DNA of 64,000 bases, taken from Nannochloropsis oceanica (lineage: Eukaryota > Sar > Eustigmatophyceae > Eustigmatales > Monodopsidaceae). A program made the translations under genes and the position numbers. The notes under the pieces were generated by a model, which saw only the letters and a list, made by a program, of their open reading frames with translations, made no database searches and was not told the DNA's origin. Below are positions 22,217-32,961 of this stretch, piece by piece. The first letter of the stretch is position 1. Each line of letters begins with the position of its first letter. The DNA lies in the NCBI GenBank assembly GCA_004519485.1, contig CP038126.1:124001-188000 (forward strand), given 5' to 3'.

Positions 22217-23094
22217 GAGGAAGATGACGAGGAAGGCGTCGAGGACGAATCAGCCGCAGTAGTGGCAATGAATAAAGTACCCCCCACTCAGGAAAGGACA
22301 GGAAGAAACGACGAGAACGAGGTCAAGGATGAAATACAAGGTAAATTAAAGGAAGAGGCAGGAACAAAGAAGAGAGAAAATGGTAAAAGAGCGAAAGAGA
22401 ACGAAAAGGAAGAAGCGCATGAGAAGTTGTATGTACCCATTTTGTGTCCTTTGGTCAGTCAGAGAGGCCGTGGAAAGTAGCAGTCTTCCTCCCTTGTTAG
22501 GGAATGGAAAAGGATTCCCTTTGTGGAAGAGAGACTCGCTTTAGGTCAGGAAAACAACAAGTGTGTCCCCTTCGAAAAGCACAAATTTGTTTAAAGAAAG
22601 AAGTGCTTATATAGTGCGGCGTGTACTTAACACAAGGTTCTTGTCTCCAATCAATACATTCTAAGGAAATCACTTCCAACCCCTAGTGCCTTACCTTCGT
22701 ATTATCGATTATCAAATATTATAATATAGTCCATCTTTTTTCCTGTCAAAAGACAAACAAAGGACGCTCTCCTGCTCTGCATGGTAAAATGAAAAGAAGC
22801 ATTGAGGAGGAGGAGAGTAGCAACCAGGAAAGAGCGACTTTAATATGGGAAATTCATTTTTCAGAATTTGTCGAGCATAATTTAGTGTCAGCAACACACT
22901 CAGATGAAGATACTGTCAGTGGTGGTCTCGGTGGTGGCATATAAATTAACCTCCCCCCGAACTTCGAATGTCCGAGTTGAAGCGTTTCTTCAAAAGCAAC
23001 AACAGGCACACAACACACAAGCATCGACATCCCTCAACTATCACATCCAGTACTCTACAGCGCAGCCCTGGCTGAGCTACCACCTTCCGACGCC
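22217..23094. other. Intergenic region PPP4R1 to VWA8
   Basis: The first 264 bases stay open in the PPP4R1 frame after its stop and would encode an acidic, Lys/Glu-rich segment. The rest is AT-richer spacer and the VWA8 5' leader, with no supported gene. Confidence 0.5.
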
Positions 23095-26000
23095 ATGCTT
23101 GCGCGGCGGCGCCTATTCTGTATGAGCGGTCACCTTTCCCGCAGGCCTCTCTCATCTCCATCATCAGCACCGTCGGGCGGACGCCTCATTGACTTGGGTG
23201 GAGGCATTCAAATCGTCAAGCGACAGCCAAAGAATCCCGAACTTGTTCCCAAGGGATACCTGGGCGATATGTCACAGCTTTCTGAGGTAGGACTAGATTA
23301 AGAGAGGACTGCAAAGGGGAGAATACATTCGGAGGGAAAGGAGGCGGCGGCAGAGCCTCCTTGATTCGATTGTTGTGAGCGCCGACAAGACCCTTCCTGA
23401 CGTCAACCTTCGTTTCCTTGGTAATCTCATGACAGGAAACCCTTGCTCACCTCCGATGGATGGCACAGAAAGACCTCCTGGGGCAAGACATATTCCTCCT
23501 CGGTGGCCCCGGGCCCGTGCGCCGTTGGCTAGCCTTAAGCTACTGCGAGCTAACAGGCCGTGAAGTCGATTTTCTTTCCCTCTCGCGTGATACGACAGAA
23601 TCAGACTTAAAGCAACGGAGAGAAATCTTGAACGGGGGGGCTTATTTTGTGGACCAGCCACCAGTGAGGGCAGCGGTGGGTGGACGGGTGTTGATTCTGG
23701 AGGGGATTGAGAAGGCGGAGAGAAATGTGTTGCCCACGTTGAATAATTTATTGGAGGATCGGAGTATGGGCTTGGAGGATGGACGCTTCATTATGAAGGC
23801 TAGCGGTAAGAGGGAGGGAGAGTGGGAGGGAGAAAGGTTTTTTTAATCGCTTCCCGTCTCGATTTCTTACACTTATTCTCACCACAACAACCACCACCAT
23901 TACCGCGTTCTCAAACCACATGCACAGCGTATGACAAACTAGACAGCGACCTACAGGCCCACCGCCTCCGTCGTTGCCACCCAGACTTCCGCGTAATGGC
24001 CCTGGGCCTCCCTGTTCCTCCTTACAAGGGCCGCACGCTCGATCCTCCTCTCCGGTCCCGCTTTCAATGCCGCGTGGTCGAGCCCGAGTTAACTGGCGCA
24101 GATTGTCTTTCTAGGCCACCTGCCTCCATCCTCTTGCCATGGTCCCCTCCTCCCTCCCTCTCTTCCTCCCTCCATCTTTCCCCTCCTCCAACGAACCCAA
24201 AAATCGCCCTCTTTGTCGAAACTCTTCGGCAAGTCCGTTTGAATGGAGGTGGGGAGGGAGGAAGCGAGAGAGGAAGGTTTGGGAGTTTCCCTATCTTCCC
24301 TACCTGGGTTTTGCCCCACACACATCACTTATTGAAAGCTTTTCCGGGTTGTGGGCAAGGGCAGGCACTCGCACGCGTGTACCCTTTTTTGTACCAGTAT
24401 CAGCAGCAGCAGCAGCAGCAAAAAGGGAAGGAGATGAAGAACAGTACAAGTAGTAGCAGTAGCAGCGACAATGACAGCAATAGCAGTGGCTTGGTGGGCC
24501 TGGTGAGGAAGCTGGGAGTAGATAACCTCTCCGTCGGCCCTCCTTTTCAAGGCGTCCGACCCCTCCTCCCTCCTCCTCCTCCTCCTCCTTCTACAGCAGC
24601 ACCGGTAGCAACAGTAGCAGCAGGAGCAGCGACGACAAAAGCAGCAACGACAGGAAGACAAGTTCGCCTGCTCTTCGAGGGAGGGATAGAGGTCACGGCA
24701 CAGGGCGGGGAGCACGAGCCTTCCAATGATCCCTTGCCTCTCTACGTTTCTTCCGACAGAGGAGAGGGAGGAGGAGGGGAGGGAGCCTTTTTCGTCGAAA
24801 CCCCCACGACACTCGCGACGCTCACAGCCATGCTCCAAGAGCACTCCCTGGGGCGCGACATCTGCCTGTTGGGTGGGAAGGGGGTGGGGAAATCCAAGCT
24901 CGCGGAACTGTTCTGTCACCGGTTGGGATATCGCCCTGAGATCTTTCCCATGTTTAAGGACATGACGCCGCGGGACCTGGTGCAGCGGCGGGGGACGGAC
25001 GAGAGAGGGAACACTCGGTGGGAGGATTCGCCTTTGGTGAAGGCAGCGAGGGAGGGGGTGGTGGTGGTCCTGGATGGAGTGCATCGGCTGCACACCGACA
25101 CCCTAAGCACGTTGCAGCGGGTGTGTGTGGACCGTGAGATGGAGCTGATGGATGGCGCGCGGTTGGTGAAAGGAGGCGGGGGGGAAGGAGAGAGGGGGGA
25201 GGAAGAAGGAGGAGGAGGAAGAGGGAGGGAGGGAGGCCTGACGGAGGGTGCACAGCGGATTCTACCCCTTCATCCCTCCTTTCGTATAATCGCCTTGGGC
25301 GAAGTCGAGGTGCCAAAGAGCCCCTCCTCCCTCCCAGCATCCTCCTCCACCTCTTATTCCTTCAGCAGCCCGGCCCCTTGGCTGCACCAAGACGTACTTC
25401 CCCTTTTTAGCTGGCTCGTCCTCCCTCCCCTCTCCTCAGTTGAACACGACCTGGTCCTCCGCCGATCCTTCCCCTCCCTCCCTCCCTCCCTCCGTCGCAC
25501 CCTTCTGGACATCGAAGCAGGGCTAAGCAACAAGGAGGAGGAAGGGGAGGAGCTGTCCCTCTCCACACGACAGCTGATGCGTCTCGCGCGAAGCCTGGCT
25601 GTGATGAAGGAGGGAGGGAGGGAGAGAGGGAGGGAGGCATTGTCGGGCTTGGTGCATGATGCTTTGATGACTGCGTTTGCGACAGGGCAAGTGAGAGATG
25701 TGGTGGAAGATGTGCTGCGGAATGTCGGTTTGAGCAGCAGCAGCAGCAGCAGCAGCCATAGCAGGAGCCACAGCAGTAACTGGAGTAGTGCTAGTGAGAA
25801 TTTGCCTATCGTGGTCACATCTGGTACGTGCCCTCCCTCCCACCCTCCCTCCCGCCCTCCCTCCCTAAATTTCCATTTGCCATCGCTCTAGTCCTACACC
25901 TTATACATCCACAACTTCCCTCCCTCCCTCCCTCCCTCCCTCCAGAAACGGTCCGAATAGGCGACGTGGAGGCCCGTCGACGCACCCCTCTCCGACCCGA

Positions 26001-28650
26001 CCTCGTTCCTCATCCCTCGCCCTTCTTCGAGAACCCGCGGCACGTCCAGCTGCTGCAGCGCTTGCTTTTGGACGGGGTAAGGGGGGAGAAGGCGATGCTC
26101 CTCGTAGGAAACCAGGTACGTCCCTCTTGCTTCCTCCCCTTTTTCTCACCCTCCCTCCTACCCAATACCCTCACCCTCTTTCCCTCTTTCCCTCCTTCCC
26201 TCCCTCTCTCCCTCTCTCCCTCCCTCCCACCTCTCTCCTTTCCGCGCGACAGGGCGTGGGCAAAAACAAGCTCGTGGACCGGCTTCTGCAACTGTTGAAT
26301 GCCGAGCGAGAGTACATCCAGCTCCACCGCGACACCACCCTGCACTCTCTCACCCTCCTCCCCTCCCTCCAGGACGGAAAGATCGTCCACGTCGACAGCC
26401 CTTTAATCAAAGCCCTCAAGCACGGGCGTGTGCTGGTGATTGATGAGGCTGACAAGGCGCCCGCCGAGGTTGTGGTACTCTTAAAAAGCTTGGTCGAGGA
26501 TGGGTATATGCTGCTACCCGACGGCCGGAAGGTCGTGCGAGGCGATTCCGCCCTCCCTCCCTCCCTCCCTCCCTCCACTCCAGGAGGAGGAGCTGCTGCG
26601 CCAGCCCCAAGTTATAACAACAACATCAACAGCAGCATCCCCCCGGGCCCTCTACCGAACATCACCATCCATCCCTCCTTCCGCCTCCTCGTCCTCGCCA
26701 ACCGCCCCGGATACCCGTTCCTGGGCAATGATTTCTTTTCTCTCGTCGGCGACGTGTTTTCCTCCCACTCCATCGCCAACCCCGACCTCCCCTCCGAGAT
26801 CGCCCTCCTCTCCTCCTACGCTCCCTCCCTCCCCGCGTCCCTCCTTCATTGCCTCGCATGCTGTTTCTCGGACCTGCGAAAATTGAACGAAGAAGGCTTG
26901 CTCTCGTACCCGTACTCAAGCCGAGAGGCCGTGGCGGTCGCCAAGCACATGGAGGCATTCCCTCAAGACGGGCTGGGACGGGCTCTCACCAACATCCTGG
27001 AGTTTGATTCGTTCCTAAACCAAGAAACGAGGAACTTAATCGAGAATGTGTTTCGACGACGGGGCGTGCCCCTCTCGCTGGAGATGGGGAGGGAGGGAGG
27101 GAGGGAGGGTCTGCGGGGCATGGGGAACCTTCCGGCGGTAGAGCTAGGGGAGGTGAGGATTTTGAAAGGGGGAAAGGTAATGGGGGGATGGGAGGAGGAA
27201 GAAGGGGGAGAGGGAGGGGTAGAGGTGCGGAGGGAGGGGTGGGAAGAGGGGAAAGGGAAGGATGGAGGGAGGAAGAGATGGAGGGTGCAGGGGGTGGGAT
27301 GGGGCAAGTGGGAGATGGAGAGCAGTAGGTTGAAGAAATTTAGTGAGGAGGTAGGACGCTTGAGTTTAATGGGAGGAGGAGGGGAAGGGAGAGAGGGAGG
27401 AGGGGGGAAGTCGATGGTGGTGACGAGAGAGGGAAGGAGGGAAGACGTGCATGTATTGATGGATGGGCCGTTGAGGGTGATGAGTCTGTATGGGATTGGA
27501 GGGGGAGGCGAAGGCGGAGAAAGAGGAGGGAGTGTAGAAGGAGGGAGGGGGGAGGCCAGGAGGGTGGAGCTGCTGCCGAGTCCGTGGGGGAATTACATGG
27601 ATGATAATCCTTACCTCGTCCCCGTCAGAAGTAGCAGTAGCAGCAACACGGAGAATCATATTATTGTTATTTTCCCTAGGAAAAAGTACGCGGTCGTCCT
27701 TCCTGCTTGTGGAGGAGAAAGAGAACTCTCGGCGCAAGCTCAGCGGATCGACCTCCCCTACTTCCCTTCCTCTTCCTCTTCCTCCTCCTCCTCCTCCTCC
27801 TCCTCCTCCTCTACGTCTTCCTGGGGTGGGCAAACGGCGAGTGCATGGAGAATAGTGATGGGGGGAGGGAGCAGCATTGGAAGCAGCAGCAGCACCAGCA
27901 GCAGCACCAGCAGTGGGTTGATTGAAGTGGTGGAGGAAAGTAAGGGGACGTCTCGACTTCTTTATTTCACGAAGGGCGGATCCTCCTTAACGGTGATGGA
28001 TCTGGAAATAGGGGAAGAGGAGAAAGAGAGATGGCCGGCGGGAGGGGAAAAGGGGGGGAAGAAGGGAAGGAGAAATACGACGCATGTGTTTTTGAAGGAC
28101 ACACAGACTGGAAGCCCGTTGAGGATCGAGAGAGTGGGAGTGACCCCGACTGGAGAATTGATCGTTTGGTCGGGAGGAGGGGGGGAGGAGGGAGAGAAGC
28201 AAGAGGCTGTGTATGTGGTAAAAGGGTTGAGGTTTGTTCCTGAGGTAGGAGGACGAGGGGGAGGGAGGGAAAGAGGAAGTCGGCTGATGTTCGAGAATGA
28301 AGCCGATCCAGGGGCGGCTCTGAGCTTGAAGAAGCTCCGTGTCTCCGGCCCTCCCTCGTACGGGAATTTCGCTCGACAGATTCCCTCACCCTCCTCCCTC
28401 CCTCTCTCGCCTTCATCTTCGTCTGCGTCCTCATTTTTCTTGACGACTTTCGGGTCGCATTATCAGAAAGTTGGCCCGTGGGAGGAGCGGGAGGGGCGGG
28501 AAGGAGGGAAGAAGAAGGAGGTTTGGGGGGTACCTCGAGGAGGAGGAGGAGGAGAGCTGGGGGTGGAACAGCAGCATCTTCGTGCTCTCACACGCCTTGG
28601 CCATCTTATATCTGTCTTGTCGGCAACTCCTTCAAACAACACCCACCTCG

Positions 28651-28703
<53 letters not shown>

Positions 28704-29028
28704 GCCACCCTCGAGCTGACTAACCCCATCAGTAACACCTCTAAAACCATCACCATCTCTTCCCTTCCCTCCTTCTCTTCCTCCTCCTCTCGGCCTCGTC
28801 GCTCCGCCTCTCCCCCTCTCCGTGTCCTGGCCATGGAAGAACTGGGGGGGAGGGAGGGAGGGAAGGAGGGGGGAGGGCGAGTGGTAATATTGCTGAATGA
28901 CGACACATTGCGCATTATTGAAACAGAGGAAGGAGCGCTTACGAGACAATTACAAGAGTGGAAAATGATGTTCCCAGGAGGGGTTGAAGGGAGGGAGGAG
29001 CTTCTCTCCCTCAAACAGCAGCTGCACC

Positions 29029-29080
<52 letters not shown>

Positions 29081-30299
29081 GCAGCAGAGGGAGGGTGGAA
29101 AGGAGAGCATACCAAAGACGGGATTGAATAAGCCGAAACATGGGAAGGAAGACGAAAAGAATGAGGAGCATGTCGGGGGAAACACGTGGGCGGGAGGGGT
29201 GGGAGGGAGTGACACTGCTGGGTTGGGGGGACGAGGGGGGCCATACCGATTAGATAAAGGCCACGTTGTTCATCAAGTGTCAGAGGAGATGAAAAACCAG
29301 GTAGGGGAGAAAGCGAGAGAGGAGGCTGCAAGGATGGGGAGGGAGGCCTTGGCGCAGAGGCTGAGGGAAATAGGGATGTCGGAAGGCGATTGGTCTTTAT
29401 ATGAAGGGATCATGAAAAGAGTTAATCAGCAAGTGGGACAACTGAGGGAGATTCTGAGGGAGGGAGGGAGAAAGGGCAAGGACCGTGGGAAGGAAAGGGT
29501 GTGGAGGCGGAATCAGGCGCAAGGTGAATTGGATGATAGCAAATTGGTCGATGGTATGGCGGGCGAGAGGTTGGTTTTTAAACGTAGGGCAGATGTGGAG
29601 GAAGAAAAAGATGAGTCGTGGAAGGGGAGGAGGAAGGATGGAGAGACGAAGGGGAAAAAGAAGAGGAGGATGTTGTTTGTGATGGATACAAGTGGGTCTA
29701 TGTACCGCTTCAATGGCGAGGATGGCCGCTTGGATCGAATGCTCGAAGTGGCGACAATGATCATGGAAAGCTTCGATTATGACGAGGGAGGGAGGGAGGG
29801 CGAGGATGACGACGAGGTGGAATACGCGATTCGGGCGCATTCAGGCGACTCGGCTAATTTGTCGTTAATCGAGTTTGGGAAACCTCCCAAGACAAGGAAG
29901 GACAAATTGGCAGTGTTGGAAAAAATGGCTGCCCACGCTCAGTATTGCCTCGCTGGAGATAATACTTTGCGTGCAACAGAAGAAGCAGCGGCTGAACTTG
30001 CGGCACATCAACAGCAGCAAATAGGGGAAGGGGGAGAGGGAGGGAGTTATTCGTCTTATCTATTTGTTGTCTCCGACGCGAATTTCGAACGATACAGAAT
30101 CCCGCCCAGGAGGTTAGGAGAGGCGTTAGTGAGACATGGGGCAAGTGTGAGAGGGCATGTATTTTTGATCGCGAGCTTGGGAGAAGAAGCAAAGGAGGCC
30201 GTCCGGCAGATGCCTGTCGGGAGAGCACACCTTTGTCTGGAGGTTGCAGCGTTGCCAAGAGCGATGAAGAAGATATTTGTTGAGGAATTGAATCGATAA
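23095..30299 (+). CDS. VWA8: VWA8, AAA-ATPase with C-terminal von Willebrand A domain
   Basis: Five exons in phase (23095-23286, 23436-23805, 23928-25823, 25946-26115, 26253-30299) give about 2224 residues (human VWA8 is 1905). The N-terminus is Arg/Ser-rich without acids, like a mitochondrial presequence, which fits the matrix location of animal VWA8. AAA modules follow: GQDIFLLGGPGPVRR with SLSRDTTESDLKQRREI and LILEGIEKAERNVLPTLNNL; then DICLLGGKGVGKSKLAELF with FKDMTPRDLVQRRG; then AMLLVGNQ-GVGKNKLVDRLLQLL, IQLHRDTT, VLVIDEADKAPAEVV and LVLANRPGYPFLGNDFF. The first module lacks a standard Walker A (GGPGPVRR), as in the human protein. The last 250 residues are a VWA domain with the MIDAS motif DTSGS (MLFVMDTSGSMYRF). 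Between the ATPase and VWA parts lie long inserts of poly-Ser, poly-Gln and GGGA-derived Gly/Arg/Glu. The precise molecular role of VWA8 is unclear. Confidence 0.93.
28652..28702 (+). repeat. (CAG)17 tract read as poly-Ser in VWA8
   Basis: Seventeen uninterrupted CAG units, read in the AGC frame as a poly-Ser run in the VWA8 mid-region insert. Confidence 0.95.
29031..29078 (+). repeat. (CAG)16 tract read as poly-Gln in VWA8
   Basis: Sixteen CAG units, this time read as Gln, only about 330 bases after the poly-Ser CAG tract of the same exon. The two tracts therefore sit in different reading phases. Confidence 0.95.
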
Positions 30300-30492
30300 T
30301 TGGTGTAAAGATATATCAATAAAGAAATTTAAGAAGAAATAAATAAATCAGTAAAAATACATACGTTTTTTTTAATTTTGGTTTCTAGTTTTGTAGAGAC
30401 AAAAGAGGCCGTGAATCATATAGGTGGGTAGGGTACATTTGTAATTGTTTGCCTTTTTCGGTACAACTCTGCGCATGTTACTCTTCAAGTTC
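30300..30492. terminator. Convergent 3' ends with AATAAA signals
   Basis: The VWA8 (+) and DNAI1 (-) coding ends converge with only 193 bases between them. A plus-strand CAATAAAG motif near 30317 and AAATAAATAAATC near 30336 are candidate poly(A) signals for VWA8. Confidence 0.45.
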
Positions 30493-32682
30493 CTACTTCC
30501 CAGTCCCCTTGTTCATGCCCACGACCGTTGCCAATAGTTTCTCTGCGTTATTATATTGTAGGCGGACCGCGTCGTGCGGAAGGACGTTGCCGACATCATC
30601 CTTTGGCTCATGCCAGTTTCGCAGATTGGGGGAGAGCTTCAGAGACGTCACCTCGCCCCGGTCGTCCCCGACAAGCAGAATCGGCTCGTGAGCATTGAAC
30701 GCGACGTGAGTGAGCTTGGCACGCCTCACCACCTTTTGTACGCACAAGGGCTCGTGCTTATCGGCCGTTAGGTCGAAGACATGTGCTCGGCCGTCACTGG
30801 TCACGGCGGCAAAAGTAGTTGAAGATACGGGGGACCAGTCCACACCACAAACCGCATTACCCAAGTCAAACGACAAGAGAGGTGCGCCGGGTCGGGTTTG
30901 ATCCCAAAGCTTGACCGTCCAATCGGCGGAGCAGGAAAGGAAGAGCTTGGGGTGAAATGGATTCCAACGCACCGCGTACACGGCCATCATATGCCCCCCC
31001 TCGTAGGTCGCGAGGTACTGTCCTGAATAGGCTTTTGAGCACTTATGCAAGGTTCCTTCCTCCGTTCCAACCAGAAACAGATGGCCTTGTCCAGGCAGCG
31101 GGCAAAAGTCAAAACAGGAGCCGCTGGCAAGGCCTGTTAGGCTTGTGAGCAGGTTGGGGGTTTCGTCATCGAGGCCACTGAGGTCGCTGCTCACGCCGCT
31201 GTTGCTCTGGCCAGTGGGGGCTGATGAAGAGATGAGAGATGACACACCCTTTCCCGCCATCAGTTTCAATTGCATCACCGGCTCCATCCTTAACTCGTTC
31301 TTGGACAAGAGCCACGAGATAACATGGCCATCGGATGCCACAGAATAAAAGCAGAGCTCTCGGTCGGCCAAGCTGATACAGGTTCCAGCCAACAATCCTT
31401 CCTCCAGCGTCTGCCACCGCACCTTCCACACTGGATCAGTGTGCTTACCGGTCGTAACTGTTGAAGCATAGATGGGGCAATTAGCCTTAAGGCGCATGTC
31501 AAATACCAGGACATTGCCATCGTAGCAGCCAACCGCCAGCAAGTAAGGATGCTCAGGGTGGAAGTCCAGGCACATTACACCTGCCTCCGTCGAAAACGAA
31601 TATTGCGGCGTGGTAGTGTTCTTCAACGTAAAACAGAAAATTAGCCCGGTATCTTGTCGGAGAAAGTCATAACTTCCGTATCCCACCGCAAATAAGTCAT
31701 GGTAGCGCGGGTTCCATGCTAATGCCGTTACTTGCTTCCTCTTTGTCCGCTCCGTCACAAACTGCCAAAGCTGCAGCAAAGACCCCTGCGCCCGCGACAA
31801 ATCGGCAGTGTCGTCCCAATACTTGAAATTATGGAACACCTCATCCTCTGCATTCTGAGTGAGCATCCGCTCAAGCACCTCGAGGGACTTGCCCAGTTTT
31901 TCCGAGTGCACTGTCTGAGTGCCTTCGCCACCAGGCCCGCTCCTACTGCTCTTGCTGCCGCTGTCCTGCTGCTGTTGCTGCTGTTCCCGATGCTGCGCTA
32001 GATATGCATCGTAGATTTCCCATTGATTGCAATTGGCTGTAAATGTGAGGACGGGAGGAGGCTCCGAGCCGACCGCCTTGTCTTTGGTTGGCCGATTGAA
32101 CGTCTGAGCTGCCCGGTCGCAGTATTTGAAGCCACCCCGCATGCCCTTCTTCTCTTCATCTTCGACAAAGAACGCTTCTTCACCCGCCTGCACCGCTTCC
32201 TCCAATGCTAGTTGTCGGTCTCTTTCCATGTCATCCTTGCGCTTTCCTTCCCATTGCGCTTGCTGCTTGGCTTCGACGCTGTCCTTGTGTAAGGTGTTGC
32301 CCTCGACTGCGAAATGAATCGTGAGCAGGTCTGCCTGTTGCAGAGGGGGGTCAGGTTTGTATGCCCTCTCCTTATAGCTATAAGTGACCAAATTGCTAGG
32401 TAATTGCGGGTCCATGGCCGTCAAGACTCGATTGACGTCTTCCCTGAGCTCGGCCTCTGAAAGTTGGAGCTGATGCAGGGGCTTCACATAGGTGATTGGC
32501 ACTTTTTCCGGGTCCGCAGGCGCTTTAGTGCTATTGCTACCGGTACCACTGGCCGTAGACGGCATATTTTTTGCTACTTCCGCCGGCGAGGCAAGGAGGG
32601 ATGCCGCTGCATTGATGCTGGTGGTCGCGGCCGTGCTTGGCTTTTTGGTGGCGCTCTTTTTGAGCACCGTCGTCCTTCCCAT
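30493..32682 (-). CDS. DNAI1: Outer-arm axonemal dynein intermediate chain (DNAI1/IC1)
   Basis: A single-exon WD40 protein of about 729 residues from the ATG at 32682 (MGRTTVLKK); an in-frame ATG at 32736 would add 18 residues. The N-terminal half matches DNAI1: LSEAELREDVNRVLTAMDPQ, NLVTYSYKERAYKPDPPLQQ, LTIHFAVEGNTLHKDS, CDRAAQTFNRPTKDK, and ANCNQWEIYDAYLAQ. The beta-propeller carries TALAWNPRYHDLFAVGYGSY, GVMCLDFHPEHPYLLAVGCY, CSADWTVKLWDQTRPGAPLL and PILLVGDDRGEVTSLKLSPN. DNAI1 (Chlamydomonas IC78/IC1) anchors outer dynein arms to axonemal doublets and is found in organisms that build motile cilia. The APC2 gene diverges 225-280 bases upstream. Confidence 0.93.
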   Translation of the reverse strand: MGRTTVLKKSATKKPSTAATTSINAAASLLASPAEVAKNMPSTASGTGSNSTKAPADPEKVPITYVKPLHQLQLSEAELREDVNRVLTAMDPQLPSNLVTYSYKERAYKPDPPLQQADLLTIHFAVEGNTLHKDSVEAKQQAQWEGKRKDDMERDRQLALEEAVQAGEEAFFVEDEEKKGMRGGFKYCDRAAQTFNRPTKDKAVGSEPPPVLTFTANCNQWEIYDAYLAQHREQQQQQQDSGSKSSRSGPGGEGTQTVHSEKLGKSLEVLERMLTQNAEDEVFHNFKYWDDTADLSRAQGSLLQLWQFVTERTKRKQVTALAWNPRYHDLFAVGYGSYDFLRQDTGLIFCFTLKNTTTPQYSFSTEAGVMCLDFHPEHPYLLAVGCYDGNVLVFDMRLKANCPIYASTVTTGKHTDPVWKVRWQTLEEGLLAGTCISLADRELCFYSVASDGHVISWLLSKNELRMEPVMQLKLMAGKGVSSLISSSAPTGQSNSGVSSDLSGLDDETPNLLTSLTGLASGSCFDFCPLPGQGHLFLVGTEEGTLHKCSKAYSGQYLATYEGGHMMAVYAVRWNPFHPKLFLSCSADWTVKLWDQTRPGAPLLSFDLGNAVCGVDWSPVSSTTFAAVTSDGRAHVFDLTADKHEPLCVQKVVRRAKLTHVAFNAHEPILLVGDDRGEVTSLKLSPNLRNWHEPKDDVGNVLPHDAVRLQYNNAEKLLATVVGMNKGTGK

Positions 32683-32961
32683 CTCTTGAATGAAGAAGGT
32701 GGTGTCTAAATGAGATGGGATTTCAAGTGCCAGCATATATGAGAGTAATTACATGTGACCAAAATTGTATCGTGGGTTCCTGACCACAACTATTGATTTT
32801 GTGGCAAGGACACGCAAAAAGAAAAGCTGGGGGGGAGGAGGGGAGGTTTTGAAACGGCTTTCAGCGGATGAGTTGTCGCTCGATAGTCAATGAATGTCCC
32901 CCCACATGACCACACCCTCTCGCGGCACACACATACACAAACCGAGACAGGCACACAGCCC
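32683..32961. promoter_or_regulatory. Compact divergent promoter region (DNAI1 / APC2)
   Basis: Only 279 bases separate the chosen starts of the minus-strand DNAI1 and plus-strand APC2 genes, so a shared or overlapping promoter is likely. No named motif is seen. Confidence 0.4.

Noticed and set aside
24329-25093. 254-codon minus-strand ORF
   Set aside because: It is antisense to VWA8, whose frame is supported by strong family motifs across the same bases.
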